Assembly (NCBI RefSeq): GCF_013409305.1
Contig: NZ_JACBZJ010000001.1
Location: 3,782,001-3,846,000 of the forward strand
Direction: 5' to 3'
DNA length: 64,000 nt
From: Cellulomonas soli
GTDB taxonomy: Bacteria > Actinomycetota > Actinomycetes > Actinomycetales > Cellulomonadaceae
In this document: one piece after another, positions 28,438 to 43,337 of the stretch
Layout of the letters: every line of letters starts with the position of its first letter
How positions within the stretch are numbered: position 1 is the first letter of the stretch
Notes under the pieces: model-generated
Seen by the model: the letters and a program-made list of their open reading frames with translations, nothing else
What the model was told of the DNA's origin: nothing
Database searches by the model: none
Position numbers and translations under genes: made by a program

Positions 28438-29625
28438 TCAGTCCTCCAGAACTGCGATGCCGGGGAGCGTCTTGCCCTCGAGCAGCTCGAGGGAGGCGCC
28501 GCCACCGGTCGAGATGTGGCCGAAGCCGGCCTCGTCGAAGCCGAGCAGACGGACGGCCGCGGCGGAGTCGCCACCGCCGACGATCGAGAAGCCCTCGCTG
28601 TCGACGAGCGCCTGCGCGACGGCCCTGGTGCCCGCGGCGTAGGTCGGACGCTCGAACACGCCCATGGGGCCGTTCCAGGCGATGGTCTTCGCACCGAGGA
28701 TCGCCTCACGGAAGAGCTCGCCCGACTTCGGGCCGATGTCCAGGCCCATCTTGTCGGCCGGGATGGCGTCGGCGGCGACGGTCTCGGCGTCGTCCGAGCC
28801 GAACTCGGGGGCGACGACGATGTCGACCGGCAGGACGATCTCGACGCCGGCCTCCTGGGCCTGCGCGAGGTAGCCCTTGACCGTCTCGACCTGGTCCTGC
28901 TCGAGCAGCGAGGAACCGACCTCGTGGCCCTGGGCCTTGAGGAAGGTGAAGACCATGCCGCCGCCGATGAGCAGCTTGTCGGCCTTGGTCAGCAGGTTGC
29001 CGATGACGCCGAGCTTGTCGGAGACCTTCGCGCCGCCGAGGACGACGACGTAGGGACGCTCCGGGTCCTCCACGGCCTTGCGGAGGGCCTCGACCTCGGC
29101 CAGCACGAGCAGGCCGGCCGCGTGCGGCAGGCGCAGCGCCACGTCGTACACGGAGGCCTGCTTGCGGTGGACCACGCCGAAGCCGTCGGACACGAACGCG
29201 TCCGCAAGCGCAGCGAGCTCGTCGGCGAGCTCGCCACGGACGGCATCGTCCTTGGAGGTCTCACGGGCGTCGAAGCGGATGTTCTCGAGGAGCGCGATCT
29301 GGCCGTCCTCGAGGGCGGCGACGGTGGCCTTGGCCGACTCGCCGATGGTGTCCTCGGCGAGCGGGACCGGCTGGCCGAGCAGCTCGGACAGGCGGGCCGC
29401 GACGGGCGCGAGGGAGTACTTGGCCTCCGGCGCCCCCTTCGGTCGGCCGAGGTGAGCGGTCACGACGACGCGCGCACCGGCGGACAGCAGCGCCTGCAGC
29501 GTCGGCAGGGCCGCACGCACACGGCCGTCGTCGGTGATGGTCGTGCCGTCGAGCGGCACGTTGAAGTCCGAACGGACGAGCACGCGCTTGCCGCGCAGGT
29601 CGCCGAGGTCCTCGATGGTCTTCAT
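28438..29625 (-). CDS. pgk: phosphoglycerate kinase
   Basis: Transfers the acyl phosphate of 1,3-bisphosphoglycerate to ADP. It is 395 residues, the normal length. Motifs: [65 protein letters not shown] and [16 protein letters not shown]. The 147-base gap to gap may carry an internal promoter or processing site; no strong hairpin is seen there. Confidence 0.97.
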   Translation of the reverse strand: MKTIEDLGDLRGKRVLVRSDFNVPLDGTTITDDGRVRAALPTLQALLSAGARVVVTAHLGRPKGAPEAKYSLAPVAARLSELLGQPVPLAEDTIGESAKATVAALEDGQIALLENIRFDARETSKDDAVRGELADELAALADAFVSDGFGVVHRKQASVYDVALRLPHAAGLLVLAEVEALRKAVEDPERPYVVVLGGAKVSDKLGVIGNLLTKADKLLIGGGMVFTFLKAQGHEVGSSLLEQDQVETVKGYLAQAQEAGVEIVLPVDIVVAPEFGSDDAETVAADAIPADKMGLDIGPKSGELFREAILGAKTIAWNGPMGVFERPTYAAGTRAVAQALVDSEGFSIVGGGDSAAAVRLLGFDEAGFGHISTGGGASLELLEGKTLPGIAVLED

Positions 29626-29772
29626 GATCTCCTACCTTGCCGGGCGGCCGCCGCCGAGGGCGTGCCGGGGGGAACGCAGCTGCTCACACATGACTGCGTC
29701 CGCGTGCACCGGGGCCGGGTGGCCGCCGGCGCACGCGGACGCAGGACCGTCGCTACGAGAGCGTCGGAGTCG

Positions 29773-30831
<1,059 letters not shown>

Positions 30832-30991
30832 TCACGCACGCCGCTGTGCGCTGCCCGGGTGCGGTGTGACGGCCGTCCAACTCATTGCCGACCACCGACC
30901 TGCGGGTGGCACGAGCCTATACCGAACGGGTGGTTATCCACGGGACGTAGGTCTCACGGCGAGACGCACCGTCCACGCCCTGGCCCGCAGG

Positions 30992-31972
30992 TCACAGATC
31001 CAGCAGGTCAGGGCTCAGGCCGGCCTCGGTGTCCGGGATGCCCAGCTCGGACGCGCGCTTGTCGGCGGTCGCCAGCAGACGTCGGATCCGACCCGCCACG
31101 GCGTCCTTGGTCAGGACCGGGTCGGCCAGCTTCCCGAGCTCTTCGAGCGAGGCCTCCTTGTGCGCCAGGCGCAGCTCGCCGGCCTGCCGCAGGTGCTCGG
31201 GAAGGTCGTCGCCGAGGATCTCGAAGGCACGTTCGACGCGGGCGCCCGCGGCCACCGCCGCACGCGCCGACCGACGCAGGTTCGCGTCGTCGAAGTTCGC
31301 GAGCCGGTTCGCCGTGCCGCGCACCTCGCGCCGGACCCTGCGCTCCTCCCAGACGAGCATCGTCTCGTGCGCACCGAGCCGGGCCAGCATCGCGGCGATC
31401 GCGTCGCCGTCGCGGATGACGACCCGGTCGATGCCCCGGACCTCGCGCGCCTTGGCCGCGATGCTCAGCCGCCGTGCGGCACCGACGAGCGCCAGCGCCG
31501 CCTCCGGGCCCGGGCACGTGACCTCGAGCGACGACGAACGACCCGGCTCGGTCAGCGACCCGTGCGCGAGGAACGCGCCGCGCCACGCCGCCTCGGCCTC
31601 GCCGATGCCCGCCGAGACGACCTGCGGCGGGAGCCCGCGGACCGGTCGACCCCGGTTGTCCAGCAGACCCGTCTGTCGTGCCAGGGACTCGCCGTCCTTG
31701 ACGACACGGACCACGTAGCGGCTCCCGCGGCGCAGGCCACCGCCGGACACGACGATGATGTCGCTCTCGTGCCCGTAGATCTCCGAGATGGCCTGCCGGA
31801 GGCGACGGGCCGCGATGCCCGTGTCCAGCTCGGCCTCGATGACGATCCGGCCCGAGATGATGTGCAGCCCGCCTGCGAAGCGCAGGGTCGCCGAGACCTC
31901 AGCCTTCCGGCACGACGTCTTGTCCACCTTCAACCGGGCGAGCTCGTCCTTCACCTGTGCCGTCAACGCCAT
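30992..31972 (-). CDS. whiA: sporulation/division regulator WhiA
   Basis: DNA-binding protein of Gram-positive bacteria that controls cell division genes, with WhiB in Streptomyces. It is 326 residues. The N-terminal half is the degenerate LAGLIDADG-like domain ([31 protein letters not shown]). The C-terminal helix-turn-helix domain includes [34 protein letters not shown]. It follows yvcK in the conserved uvrC-rapZ-yvcK-whiA cluster. Confidence 0.96.
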   Translation of the reverse strand: MALTAQVKDELARLKVDKTSCRKAEVSATLRFAGGLHIISGRIVIEAELDTGIAARRLRQAISEIYGHESDIIVVSGGGLRRGSRYVVRVVKDGESLARQTGLLDNRGRPVRGLPPQVVSAGIGEAEAAWRGAFLAHGSLTEPGRSSSLEVTCPGPEAALALVGAARRLSIAAKAREVRGIDRVVIRDGDAIAAMLARLGAHETMLVWEERRVRREVRGTANRLANFDDANLRRSARAAVAAGARVERAFEILGDDLPEHLRQAGELRLAHKEASLEELGKLADPVLTKDAVAGRIRRLLATADKRASELGIPDTEAGLSPDLLDL

Positions 31973-32053
31973 GGCGTCATCCTGCCATCTGACGAGGCCT
32001 CCGGTGGCCGCGACCAGGGCGGACCACGAGGCGCACGCAGGGGCGCCGACAGA

Positions 32054-33031
32054 TCAGGTCTGCCTGCGCACGACGTCGCCCAGGAACCCCTCGATGACGT
32101 CGCGGTACGCGGCGGCGAGCCGCAACGGGTCGTGCCGCCCGGTCCCGTCACCGCGGCTGACCTGACGCAGCAGGAGCCGCGCGCCCATGGCACGGGCACG
32201 CTCGGTCACGGCGTCCACGTCCTCGACCGCGGCAGGGTCCGCGACGATGGTGTGCACGCGCAGCGTCGCGGCGTGCTCGCGCAGCGCGTCCAGGTGCGCC
32301 TCGGCGCGCATGCCGTCGGTCTCGCCCTGCGCCTCCGGCTCCAGGTTCAGCGTGAGGACGATCGGGGCGGACGTCGCCAGGAGCGCGTCCCGCAGCGCCG
32401 GGACCAGCAGGTGCGGGAGCACCGAGGTGTACCAGGACCCCGGACCCAGGACCACCCAGTCCGCCTCGGCGACCGCGGCGAGCGCCTCGGGGCATGCCGC
32501 GGGCTCGGCCGGCACGAGCCGCACCCGCGTGATCGGCTCGGCCGTCAGCGCGACCGAGCTCTGCCCCCGCACGACCACGAGAGAGCCGTCGGACCGGCGC
32601 ACGTCCGCCTCGATCTCGAGCGGGACGGCCGCCATCGGCAGCACGCGCCCGCGGGCGCCGAGCAGACGGCCGACGAGGTCGAGGCCCTCGACCGTGTCAC
32701 CGAGCAGCTCCCAGATCGCGACGATGAGCAGGTTGCCGACCGCGTGCCGGTCCAGGCTCCCCGTCGAGGCGAAGCGGTGCTGCAGCACGTCACGCCACGT
32801 CCTGCCCCAGTCGGAGTCGTCGCACAGCGCGGCCAACGCCATCCGCAGGTCGCCGGGCGGGAGCACGTCGAGCTCCTCGCGCAACCTGCCGGACGAACCG
32901 CCGTCGTCAGCGACCGTCACGACGGCGGTGATCCGGTCCGTCATCAGGCGCAGCGCCGACAGCGACGCCGACAGGCCGTGCCCACCACCCAGCGCGACGA
33001 CCGCCGGGCTCGGCGGACGGCCCGCCCTCAT
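32054..33031 (-). CDS. YvcK-family protein (CofD-like, UDP-GlcNAc-binding)
   Basis: 325-residue member of the YvcK/CofD-like family, linked in other Gram-positives to peptidoglycan precursor balance and growth on gluconeogenic carbon. Motifs: VVALGGGHGLSASLSALR, VVTVADDGGSSGRLREEL, LPPGDLRMALAAL, RHAVGNLLIVAIWELLGD and VVLGPGSWYTSVLPHLLVPAL. The ATG start overlaps the rapZ stop by 4 bases. It is not the F420 enzyme CofD itself, judged by its neighbours. Confidence 0.93.
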   Translation of the reverse strand: MRAGRPPSPAVVALGGGHGLSASLSALRLMTDRITAVVTVADDGGSSGRLREELDVLPPGDLRMALAALCDDSDWGRTWRDVLQHRFASTGSLDRHAVGNLLIVAIWELLGDTVEGLDLVGRLLGARGRVLPMAAVPLEIEADVRRSDGSLVVVRGQSSVALTAEPITRVRLVPAEPAACPEALAAVAEADWVVLGPGSWYTSVLPHLLVPALRDALLATSAPIVLTLNLEPEAQGETDGMRAEAHLDALREHAATLRVHTIVADPAAVEDVDAVTERARAMGARLLLRQVSRGDGTGRHDPLRLAAAYRDVIEGFLGDVVRRQT

Positions 33032-33972
33032 TCGCGACCGAGGTCGCGGGCGGCGACCGTCACGCTGTGACCCAGGGACGCCAGGCGACGGGCGATCGCC
33101 TCGCTGATCGCCACCGACCGGTGCTTGCCGCCCGTGCAGCCGACAGCGATCGTCACGTAGCGCTTCTCCTCGTGCACGTACCCGGCGAGCACGGGCTCGA
33201 GCGCGTCGACGTAGCGCTCGATGAACTGCCGGGCGCCCGGCAGCCCCAGCACGTAGTCACGCACCGGCGCGTCCCGGCCGGTCAGGTGCCGCAGCTCGGT
33301 CACCCAGTACGGGTTGGCGAGGAACCTGACGTCGACCACGTGATCGGCGTCGAGCGGGATGCCGTACTTGAACCCGAACGAGACGACCGAGATGCGCAGG
33401 GTGTCGTCCGACGGGCGAGCGATCGCGGCACGCACCTCACGCGCCAGGTCGTGCACGTTGAGCGACGAGGTGTCGATCAGCAGGTCCGCGCGCTGCCGGA
33501 TGTCCTCCAGCAGGGCACGCTCCGCACCGATGCCGTCCAGGATCCGACCGTCGCCCTGCAGGGGGTGCGGGCGGCGCACCTGCTCGTACCGCCGCACGAG
33601 GACCTCGTCGGACGCGTCGAGGAACAGCACGCGGTACTGCACCCCTGACGCCCGCAGCGCCGTCAGGACCTGAGCCAGGTCGGCGAAGAACTCGCGACCA
33701 CGCACGTCGACGACGGCCGCCAGGCGCTGCGCACCCACACCCGCCGACCCGCTGGTCAGCATGCCCACCAGATGGGTGAGCATCTGCGCGGGCAGGTTGT
33801 CGACCACGTACCAGCCGAGGTCCTCCAGCACCGCGGCCGCACGGGTGCGCCCCGCACCGGACATCCCGGTGATGACCAGGACCTCGGGCTCCTCGCTGCG
33901 CGGGCCGGCCGCGGACGCCTCCAGCGCCGGGATGCCGTGCGGGACGGACAGCGGCGCGGGCTCGCGGTTCAT
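33028..33972 (-). CDS. rapZ: RapZ/YvcJ-family nucleotide-binding adapter
   Basis: 314-residue P-loop protein. In E. coli RapZ guides sRNA turnover; the role in actinobacteria is not the same and is less clear. The P-loop reads [12 protein letters not shown], with Arg where the Walker A Lys normally is. The family segment [15 protein letters not shown], the [25 protein letters not shown] box and the C-terminal [15 protein letters not shown] [14 protein letters not shown] are intact. It overlaps uvrC (ATGA) upstream and yvcK downstream. Confidence 0.94.
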   Translation of the reverse strand: MNREPAPLSVPHGIPALEASAAGPRSEEPEVLVITGMSGAGRTRAAAVLEDLGWYVVDNLPAQMLTHLVGMLTSGSAGVGAQRLAAVVDVRGREFFADLAQVLTALRASGVQYRVLFLDASDEVLVRRYEQVRRPHPLQGDGRILDGIGAERALLEDIRQRADLLIDTSSLNVHDLAREVRAAIARPSDDTLRISVVSFGFKYGIPLDADHVVDVRFLANPYWVTELRHLTGRDAPVRDYVLGLPGARQFIERYVDALEPVLAGYVHEEKRYVTIAVGCTGGKHRSVAISEAIARRLASLGHSVTVAARDLGRE

Positions 33973-36047
33973 GCCTCCAGCATGCCAGCCACGGTCGTCC
34001 CGTCCCTGTTCGACGCGGCCGGTCGAGGAGCCCCGCCCCCCCCTGGCGACTCCTCGACCGCTGCGGGGGCGGGCGTGGGGGCGGAGGCCCCCGGAGGCGT
34101 CGCGGTCCCCTGCAGGGCGGCGACGACGGCGGCGGCCGTCCGCTCACCCATGCCCGGAACCGTCGCGATCTCCTCGACGGACGCGGCACGCAGCCGCTTC
34201 ACCGAGCCGAAGTGGCGCAGCAACGAGGCCTGGCGGGCGGGCCCGAGACCCGGCACGTCGTCGAGCACGGACACGGTCATGCCCTTGCTGCGGCGCTTGC
34301 GGTGCGCGGTGATGGCGAACCGGTGCGCCTCGTCGCGCAGGCGTTGCAGCAGGTAGAGGCCCTCCGAGCTGCGCTGCAGGATCACCGGGTACTCCTCCCC
34401 CGGCAACCAGACCTCCTCGAGCCGCTTCGCCAGACCGCACAAGGCCACGTCGTCCACCCCGAGCTCGGCGAGGGCCGCGGCCGCGGCCGCCACCTGGGGC
34501 GGGCCGCCGTCCACGACCACGAGGTTCGGCGGGTAGGCGAACCTCGTGGGCCGCCCCGTCTCGGCATCCACGGGACCTGAACGCAGACCGTCCTCGTCGT
34601 CGCCTCCGCCGATCTCGAGCTCGCCGGAGGCCGCCCGGTCGGCAAGGTACCGGCGGAACCGGCGGGTGATCACCTCGTGCATCGCCGCGGTGTCGTCGCG
34701 TGCACCCTCGCCCTCGGGGCCCCGCACGGAGAACAGCCGGTACTCGCTCTTGCGCGCCATGCCGTCCTCGAACACGACCATCGAGGCCGACTGGAACGTG
34801 CCCTGGTTGTGCGAGACGTCGTAGCACTCGATCCGCAACGGCGCGGTCGCCAGGTCCAGCGCCTCCTGGATCTCGCGCAACGCCTGGCTGCGCGTCGTCA
34901 GGTCGCCCGCACGACGGGTGCGGTGCAGCACGAGCGCGTGCTCGGCGTTCTTCAGGACCGTGCGCGCCAGCTCGTGCTTGTCCCCACGCTGCGGGACCCG
35001 CACGTGCACGCGGCCGCCACGCAGACCCGTCAGCCAGTCCTCCACCTGGTCGACCTCCGGCGGCAGCACCGGGACGAGCACCTCGCGCGGGACCGCACCG
35101 GCCTGCACGTCCTCGCCGCCGTAGACCTGCTGCAGCAGGTGCTCGACGAGCTCGGCGTCCGTGACGTCCTCCACCTTCTCCACGACCCAGCCGCGCTGGC
35201 CACGGATCCGGCCGTCGCGCACGTGGAAGACCTGCACGGCAGCCTCGAGCTCGTCGCCCGACAAGGCGAAGACGTCGGCCTCCGTACCGTCGGGCAGCAC
35301 CACGGCGTTCTTCTGCATCGCCGTCTCGAGCGTCGCGATGTCGTCCCGCAGCCGGGCGGCACGTTCGTAGTCGAGGTCCGCCGCCGCCTCCTTCATCCTG
35401 GCGGTCAGCCGACGCGTGAACCGGGCCGTGTCGCCCGCCATGAAGTCGCAGAAGTCCTGCGCCAGCGCCCGGTGGTCGTCCGGCGCGATCCGACCCACGC
35501 ACGGCGCCGAGCACTTGTCGATGTAGCCGAGCAGGCACGGCCTGCCCTGCTGGTTCGCGCGCCGGAACACCCCGGCCGAGCACGTGCGCACCGGGAACAC
35601 GCGCAGCAGCAGGTCCACCGTCTCGCGGATGGCCCACGCGTGCGCGTACGGCCCGAAGTACCTGGTGCCCGCCCGCTTGGCGCCGCGCAGCACCTGGACC
35701 CGCGGGAACTCCTCGGCCATCGTCACCGCGAGGTACGGGTACGACTTGTCGTCGCGGTACTTCACGTTGAACCGCGGGTCGAACTCCTTGATCCAGGAGT
35801 ACTCCAGCGCGAGCGCCTCGACCTCCGTGCCCACGACCGTCCACTGCACCGAGGCCGCGGTCGTGACCATCTGCTGCGTGCGCGGGTGCAGGTTCGCCAG
35901 GTCCTGGAAGTAGCTGCTCAGCCGCTGCCGAAGGCTCTTGGCCTTGCCGACGTAGATGACCCGTCCGTGCTCGTCACGGAAGCGGTACACGCCCGGGGAG
36001 TCGGGGATCTCCCCCGGGGCGGGTCGGTAGGTCGCAGGATCGGCCAT
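33969..36047 (-). CDS. uvrC: UvrABC system protein C
   Basis: Dual-incision nuclease of nucleotide excision repair; 692 residues. N-terminal GIY-YIG nuclease ([26 protein letters not shown]), Cys cluster [33 protein letters not shown] UvrB-binding segment, RNase H-like nuclease ([16 protein letters not shown]), and helix-hairpin-helix pair ([29 protein letters not shown]). The last 50 residues are a Pro/Ala/Gly-rich tail. ATG 36045-36047 is chosen for its GGAGGC ribosome-binding site. Confidence 0.96.
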   Translation of the reverse strand: MADPATYRPAPGEIPDSPGVYRFRDEHGRVIYVGKAKSLRQRLSSYFQDLANLHPRTQQMVTTAASVQWTVVGTEVEALALEYSWIKEFDPRFNVKYRDDKSYPYLAVTMAEEFPRVQVLRGAKRAGTRYFGPYAHAWAIRETVDLLLRVFPVRTCSAGVFRRANQQGRPCLLGYIDKCSAPCVGRIAPDDHRALAQDFCDFMAGDTARFTRRLTARMKEAAADLDYERAARLRDDIATLETAMQKNAVVLPDGTEADVFALSGDELEAAVQVFHVRDGRIRGQRGWVVEKVEDVTDAELVEHLLQQVYGGEDVQAGAVPREVLVPVLPPEVDQVEDWLTGLRGGRVHVRVPQRGDKHELARTVLKNAEHALVLHRTRRAGDLTTRSQALREIQEALDLATAPLRIECYDVSHNQGTFQSASMVVFEDGMARKSEYRLFSVRGPEGEGARDDTAAMHEVITRRFRRYLADRAASGELEIGGGDDEDGLRSGPVDAETGRPTRFAYPPNLVVVDGGPPQVAAAAAALAELGVDDVALCGLAKRLEEVWLPGEEYPVILQRSSEGLYLLQRLRDEAHRFAITAHRKRRSKGMTVSVLDDVPGLGPARQASLLRHFGSVKRLRAASVEEIATVPGMGERTAAAVVAALQGTATPPGASAPTPAPAAVEESPGGGGAPRPAASNRDGTTVAGMLEA

Positions 36048-36178
36048 GCCTCCGAGCCTAGTTCGCGGCACCCACGGCCCCGTGCGGCGCGGGACCTGCT
36101 CCGAGCGGTCAAGGAGCCGTCCAGGGGCCCGCGGACGCCCCGACCGGCCCCGGGCGAAGCGGTCCGATAGCGTGAGGC

Positions 36179-36688
36179 ATGGGCATCGTTCACGCGTACT
36201 CCGTCGACCTGACCTGGACCGGCGCGCGCACGGCCGGGACGACGAGCTACACCTCGTACGGCCGCGACCACGAGCTCACCGGTGAGGGCAAGCCGCCGCT
36301 GCTCGGCACCTCCGACCCGGCGTTCCGGGGCGACCCGGAACGGTGGTCGCCCGAGGACCTGCTGGTCGGCTCGCTCTCCCAGTGCCACATGCTGTGGTTC
36401 CTGCACCTGGCCGCGGCGGCCGGTGTCGTGGTCACCGGGTACAGCGACCACGCGACGGGCTCCATGCGCATCGAGGCCGCCGGGCACGGGCACTTCTCCG
36501 AGGTCGTCCTGCACCCGCGCGTCGTGCTGTCACCCGGCGCGCACATGCCGGACGGGCGCGCCGTCGGCGACGGCGACCTCGCCGAGCTGCACCACCGGGC
36601 CCACGAGCACTGCTTCATCGCCCGCTCGGTGAACTTCCCGGTGCGGCACGAACCCGTCCCGCTCGCGCACACGCACATCGCCGGCTGA
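36179..36688 (+). CDS. OsmC/Ohr-family peroxiredoxin-like protein
   Basis: 169 residues. The two conserved active-site Cys are in [15 protein letters not shown] (Cys69) and [13 protein letters not shown] (Cys145), with Arg50 in FRGDPERW. Members reduce organic hydroperoxides via a Cys pair. It resembles the YhfA/OsmC-like branch more than classical Ohr. Divergent from uvrC across 131 bases. Confidence 0.9.
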   Translation: MGIVHAYSVDLTWTGARTAGTTSYTSYGRDHELTGEGKPPLLGTSDPAFRGDPERWSPEDLLVGSLSQCHMLWFLHLAAAAGVVVTGYSDHATGSMRIEAAGHGHFSEVVLHPRVVLSPGAHMPDGRAVGDGDLAELHHRAHEHCFIARSVNFPVRHEPVPLAHTHIAG

Positions 36689-36736
36689 GCCACGCGGGGA
36701 CACCCTCGACGAGGCAGACCTGCGACCTACGCGATC

Positions 36737-39604
<2,868 letters not shown>

Positions 39605-39634
39605 CCGCGGAAGTCTACGTCGCGCGACGGACAT

Positions 39635-39650
39635 TCGCACACATGTTCGA
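39635..39650 (-). promoter_or_regulatory. SOS (LexA) box upstream of uvrA
   Basis: TCGCACACATGTTCGA matches the Gram-positive LexA consensus TCGAAC-4-GTTCGA at all but one of the 12 defined positions. It lies 30 bases before the uvrA start codon, as expected for SOS control of uvrA. No comparable box was seen ahead of uvrB or uvrC. Confidence 0.75.
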
Positions 39651-39777
39651 TCTTCTCGTGCCGGGTCGCTCGCGGGCGTGAGCGGGCGCGACGGCGTGCG
39701 GCCGGGACGAGAATGCTCCTGGGGTCTCGCGCGGGGGCGACGGCCCTCGACCCCACCCACGCGCAGGAGGCGAGCCC

Positions 39778-40485
39778 GTGCCCTACACCGGTGAGGTGAC
39801 CGTCGGCGGTCCCAGCGACCTGCGGGTCCTGGACGAGGTCGAGATCCGCAAGCTCGCGGTGGGTCCCGGTGACAACGACGTCTACCTGCTGACCTGTCGT
39901 CGGGACGGCGCCCAGCTGCTCGTGGATGCCGCCGACGAGCCGGGTCGCCTCGTCGATCTCGTCCGGGAGGGTTCCGGGGCGACGCGGCTGGACCATGTCG
40001 TCACGACGCACCGGCACCCGGACCACCACCGGGCGCTGAGGTCGCTGGTGGCCGTGACGGGGGCTCCGGTCGCCGCAGGGGCACCGGACGCCGAGGCGAT
40101 CACGGAGGCGACCGAGGTGCACGTCGCGCACCGCCTGCACCACGGCGACACGCTCACGGTCGGTCACGTGTGCGTCGAGGTGATCGCTCTGCGGGGGCAC
40201 ACGCCGGGCTCGGTCGCCCTGGTGTACCGCGAGCCCGAGCACGTCGAGGCGCCGGGGGCGGTGGCCGGACGGGCCCACCTGTTCACCGGGGACTCGCTGT
40301 TCCCCGGTGGGGTCGGCGCGACCGGGGGCGACCCGCGACGGTTCGCCCAGCTGTACGCCGACGTGCGCACGCGGGTGTTCGACCGGTTCGGCGACGACAC
40401 CTGGGTGTACCCGGGCCACGGGCGCGACACCACGCTCGGCACGGAGCGCCCGCACCTGGAGGAGTGGCGCACCCGCGGCTGGTGA
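39778..40485 (+). CDS. MBL-fold metallo-hydrolase (glyoxalase II-like)
   Basis: 235-residue metallo-beta-lactamase-fold protein. The metal motif is [11 protein letters not shown] (HxHxDH), followed by [30 protein letters not shown] and [16 protein letters not shown]. The GDSLFPGG and GHGxxTT boxes resemble glyoxalase II/YcbL-type hydrolases acting on thioesters, but substrate is unknown. The GTG start follows GGAGG. Divergent from uvrA. Confidence 0.85.
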   Translation: MPYTGEVTVGGPSDLRVLDEVEIRKLAVGPGDNDVYLLTCRRDGAQLLVDAADEPGRLVDLVREGSGATRLDHVVTTHRHPDHHRALRSLVAVTGAPVAAGAPDAEAITEATEVHVAHRLHHGDTLTVGHVCVEVIALRGHTPGSVALVYREPEHVEAPGAVAGRAHLFTGDSLFPGGVGATGGDPRRFAQLYADVRTRVFDRFGDDTWVYPGHGRDTTLGTERPHLEEWRTRGW

Positions 40486-40504
40486 ACGCCACGGATCGGC
40501 GGGT

Positions 40505-41167
40505 TCAGGCGCCGAGGAACGCCCGCACCGCGTCCGCACCGTCGATCCGCACGTCCGGGCGCGAGGACTCCGGTCGCGCGTCCCAGTCCGCACGGTCCAT
40601 GCGGTACCGCAGCGAGACGGCCGGCTGCCCCTCCCGCTCGATGACCTCGCGCCCGTCGGGCACGTAGCCGATCCGTCGTGTCACCGCGTTGGACGCAGCG
40701 TTGTCCGCGAACGCCTCGGTTCGCGCGACCTGCGCGCCGAGGCCGTCGAAGGCCAGGTGCAGGACTGCCAGACGCATCCGGGTGCCGATCCCGCGGCCCT
40801 GGTGCGCCCGGCCGAGCCAGGATCCGCTGGTGAGGGTCCGGGTGACCGGGTAGCTCGAGGCCGCCAGCGCCTGGACCCCGACAGGGCGCCCGTCGTGCAG
40901 CACCGCGAGCTCGAGCGCCCACCGGCGCCCGCCCAGTCCGGCACGAGCGCCCCACTGGTAGGTGAGGACCGCGCGGGCGACCTCTTCGGGCGTCCCGCGG
41001 GTCCAGGGTGCCGTGAACGGCATGGTCGCCGGGTCGTGCACCCCCTGGGCGGCGAGCGCCGCGAGCGCGTGCAGCAGGTCGTCGTCGAGGTAGCGCAGCT
41101 CGAGGTCCCCGGAACTCACCCGCAGGTTCGCGAAGGGCCAGGTCAGAGAGTCGGGAAACGGTGCCAT
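40505..41167 (-). CDS. GNAT-family N-acetyltransferase
   Basis: About 220 residues. The acetyl-CoA binding motif A is clear: SGSWLGRAHQGRGIGTRMRLAVLHLAF (R/Q-x-x-G-x-G), followed by EAFADNAASNAVTRRIGYVPDG. The N-terminal 60 residues (MPFTAPWTRGTPEEVARAVLTY) resemble RimJ/RimL-type enzymes that modify protein N-termini or small molecules. ATG 41165-41167 is chosen; an upstream ATG at 41179 adds 4 residues. Confidence 0.85.
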   Translation of the reverse strand: MAPFPDSLTWPFANLRVSSGDLELRYLDDDLLHALAALAAQGVHDPATMPFTAPWTRGTPEEVARAVLTYQWGARAGLGGRRWALELAVLHDGRPVGVQALAASSYPVTRTLTSGSWLGRAHQGRGIGTRMRLAVLHLAFDGLGAQVARTEAFADNAASNAVTRRIGYVPDGREVIEREGQPAVSLRYRMDRADWDARPESSRPDVRIDGADAVRAFLGA

Positions 41168-41233
41168 GGCGGCGAGCATGCCGGGTCGGTGCGCGCGCGG
41201 TCCAGCAGATTGGCGAGCCGACCCGTCCGGCGC

Positions 41234-42403
41234 TCAGGGCTCGATCGGCCCCAGCCAGGCGTTGGCGACGGTGGCGTGCGCGGACTCGGCGTCGGAGGGG
41301 TGGAAGATCCCGGCGAGCACGTCCCGGTAGAGCCGCCCGAGCTCGTTGCCGGCGAAGTAGCTGGAGCCACCGGCCACCCGGATCGCCTGGTCGACCACCA
41401 CCCGGGCGTTCTCGGTGGCCCGCACCTTGAGCCCGACGAGCCGGGGGAACCACTGCGCGCCGTGGTCGGCCTGCTCGTCGACGTCGCGTGCGAGGGCCCA
41501 CACCTGCGGCTCGATGCCGTCCTGCGCGATCGCAGCCTCGGCGACCCTCCAGCGGATGTCCGGGTCCTGGGCGTACGTGCGTCCCTCGTTCTTCATCGAG
41601 GTGCGTCGGTGGGCCGCGGCGACGGCGAGCTCGAGCGCCCGACGGCCGATGCCCGTGTAGCAGGCGGCCAGCAGGATCTCGAACACGGCGAACAGCGCGA
41701 AGACGAACGGGTCGCGGCTGGGTCCGACGGGCAGGACGCGGTAGACACGGTCCGCGGGGGCCTGCACGCCGTCGAGCACGGTCGTGCAGCTCTGCGTGGC
41801 GCGCATGCCGACGGTGTCCCAGTCGTCCTTGACGGTGATGCCCGCGGTGTCGCGCGCCACGACCGCGTGCACGAGCACGGGCGCGTCGGGATCGGCGTCG
41901 TCGCGCCCGAAGGTGGCCAGGCGTGTCCAGACCGGGGAGAGCGAGGTGAAGATCTTCGTCCCCGTGTACCGGTAGGAGCCGTCGGGCTCCCGCTCGGCGC
42001 GCGTCCGGGAGTCGAACATCACCAGGTCGTTGCCGCCCTCGGAGTTCCCGAACGCGTACACCTCGCCGGCGGCGGCGTCCTCGAGGACGAAGCGCATCGA
42101 CTCGTCGCCGCGTGCCGCGAGCTGGGCGGCGATCCCGGTGACGACCAGGTGCATGTTCACCGCGAGCGCGGTCGCGGGGGCGGCGGCGGCCAGGCGCACC
42201 TGCTCGCGGGCGACCTGCTCGAGCGTGAGCCCGGGTCCGCCGAGGTCGGTAGGCACGAACGCGCGCAGGTATCCGACCTCGACGAGGTCGGCGAGGTCGT
42301 CGTGCGGGAAGGTGTTGTCCCGGTCGTGCCCGGCGGCGCGAGCGTGGATGCGCTCGAGCAGCTCGTCGGTCAGCAGCGGTGCGTGCACGGCCATCCTCCT
42401 CAT
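41234..42403 (-). CDS. acyl-CoA dehydrogenase-family flavoprotein
   Basis: 389 residues. N-terminal helical domain with VPTDLGGPGLTLEQVAREQVRLA, central beta domain (YRYTGTKIFTSLSPVWTRLATFG, DDWDTVGMRATQSCTTVLDGV), C-terminal helical domain ending IRVAGGSSYFAGNELGRLYRDVLAGIFHPSDAE. The usual catalytic Glu is not obvious in the C-terminal part. Together with AVNMHLVVTGIAA, this points to the group including DszC/SfnB-like monooxygenases or unusual dehydrogenases. Start ATG 42401-42403 overlaps the aldo-keto reductase stop (ATGA); ATG 42392-42394 is an alternative. Confidence 0.82.
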   Translation of the reverse strand: MRRMAVHAPLLTDELLERIHARAAGHDRDNTFPHDDLADLVEVGYLRAFVPTDLGGPGLTLEQVAREQVRLAAAAPATALAVNMHLVVTGIAAQLAARGDESMRFVLEDAAAGEVYAFGNSEGGNDLVMFDSRTRAEREPDGSYRYTGTKIFTSLSPVWTRLATFGRDDADPDAPVLVHAVVARDTAGITVKDDWDTVGMRATQSCTTVLDGVQAPADRVYRVLPVGPSRDPFVFALFAVFEILLAACYTGIGRRALELAVAAAHRRTSMKNEGRTYAQDPDIRWRVAEAAIAQDGIEPQVWALARDVDEQADHGAQWFPRLVGLKVRATENARVVVDQAIRVAGGSSYFAGNELGRLYRDVLAGIFHPSDAESAHATVANAWLGPIEP

Positions 42404-43293
42404 GCCCCGAAGACGTCGGGGGCGGGTCCGATGCGCTCGCCGCGGTCGAGGCCGGCGATGCGCGCGTGGTCGTCCTCGTCGAGGGTGAGGTCGAACACGT
42501 CGATGTTGGCCCGGATGCGCGCCGGGGTCGCGGACTTGGGGATCACGACGGTCCCGAGGTCGAGGTGCCAGCGCAGCACGACCTGGGCCGTGCTGACGTG
42601 GTGCTCGGCGGCGATCTCGACGAGGACGGGGTCGTCGAGCACCCCGCTGCCACGACCTAGCGGGGACCACGCCTGCGTGACGATGCCGTGCGCGGCGTGG
42701 AATGCGCGCAGCTCGGGCTGCTGCAGGTACGGGTGGAGCTCGACCTGGTTGAGGACCGGGCGGGTGCCGGTCTCCTCGACGAGGCGCCGCAGGTGCGCGG
42801 GCTGGAAGTTCGACACGCCGATCGAGCGGACCCGTCGTTCCTCGCGCAGCTCGACGAGCGCGCGCCAGGTGTCGACGTAGAGGTCCTGGCCCGGGTACGG
42901 CCAGTGGATGAGGTAGAGGTCGGGGTCGCCGAGGTCGAGGCGGGCTGCGGAGGCGTCGAAGGCGCGGCGGGTCGCGTCGTACCCCTGGTCGTCGTTCCAG
43001 ACCTTGGTGGTCACGTACACCTCGGCGCGCGGGAGCCCGCTGGCACGGACACCGCGCCCGACGCCGGTCTCGTTGCCGTACAGCCGGGCGGTGTCGACCA
43101 TCCGGTAGCCGGCGTCCAGCGCGTGCCTCACCGCGGTTTGCGCCCCGGAGTCGTCGATCTTGTACACGCCGAAGCCGAGCTGCGGGATCGTCGTGCCGTC
43201 GTTCAGCGGGATCGCAGGCACCGGCGGCACGGGTGTCAGGGGCGGCACCCCGGCGCCCGCGGGTGTGCCGTCGTCGTCGTGCGAAGAAGTCAT
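42400..43293 (-). CDS. aldo-keto reductase (2,5-diketo-D-gluconate reductase type)
   Basis: NADPH-dependent carbonyl reductase, 297 residues. Catalytic tetrad is Asp67 and Tyr72 (GYRMVDTARLYGNE), Lys97 (VTTKVWN) and His130 (LIHWP). The cofactor region VVIPKSATPARIRANIDVFD is typical of AKR5. A Pro-rich N-terminal tail of about 28 residues precedes the barrel. It is cotranscribed with the acyl-CoA dehydrogenase-like gene. Confidence 0.92.
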   Translation of the reverse strand: MTSSHDDDGTPAGAGVPPLTPVPPVPAIPLNDGTTIPQLGFGVYKIDDSGAQTAVRHALDAGYRMVDTARLYGNETGVGRGVRASGLPRAEVYVTTKVWNDDQGYDATRRAFDASAARLDLGDPDLYLIHWPYPGQDLYVDTWRALVELREERRVRSIGVSNFQPAHLRRLVEETGTRPVLNQVELHPYLQQPELRAFHAAHGIVTQAWSPLGRGSGVLDDPVLVEIAAEHHVSTAQVVLRWHLDLGTVVIPKSATPARIRANIDVFDLTLDEDDHARIAGLDRGERIGPAPDVFGA

Positions 43294-43337
43294 GGGACCA
43301 CTCTCCCATCCGGTCCTGGGTACGGCAGGATCCAGGG

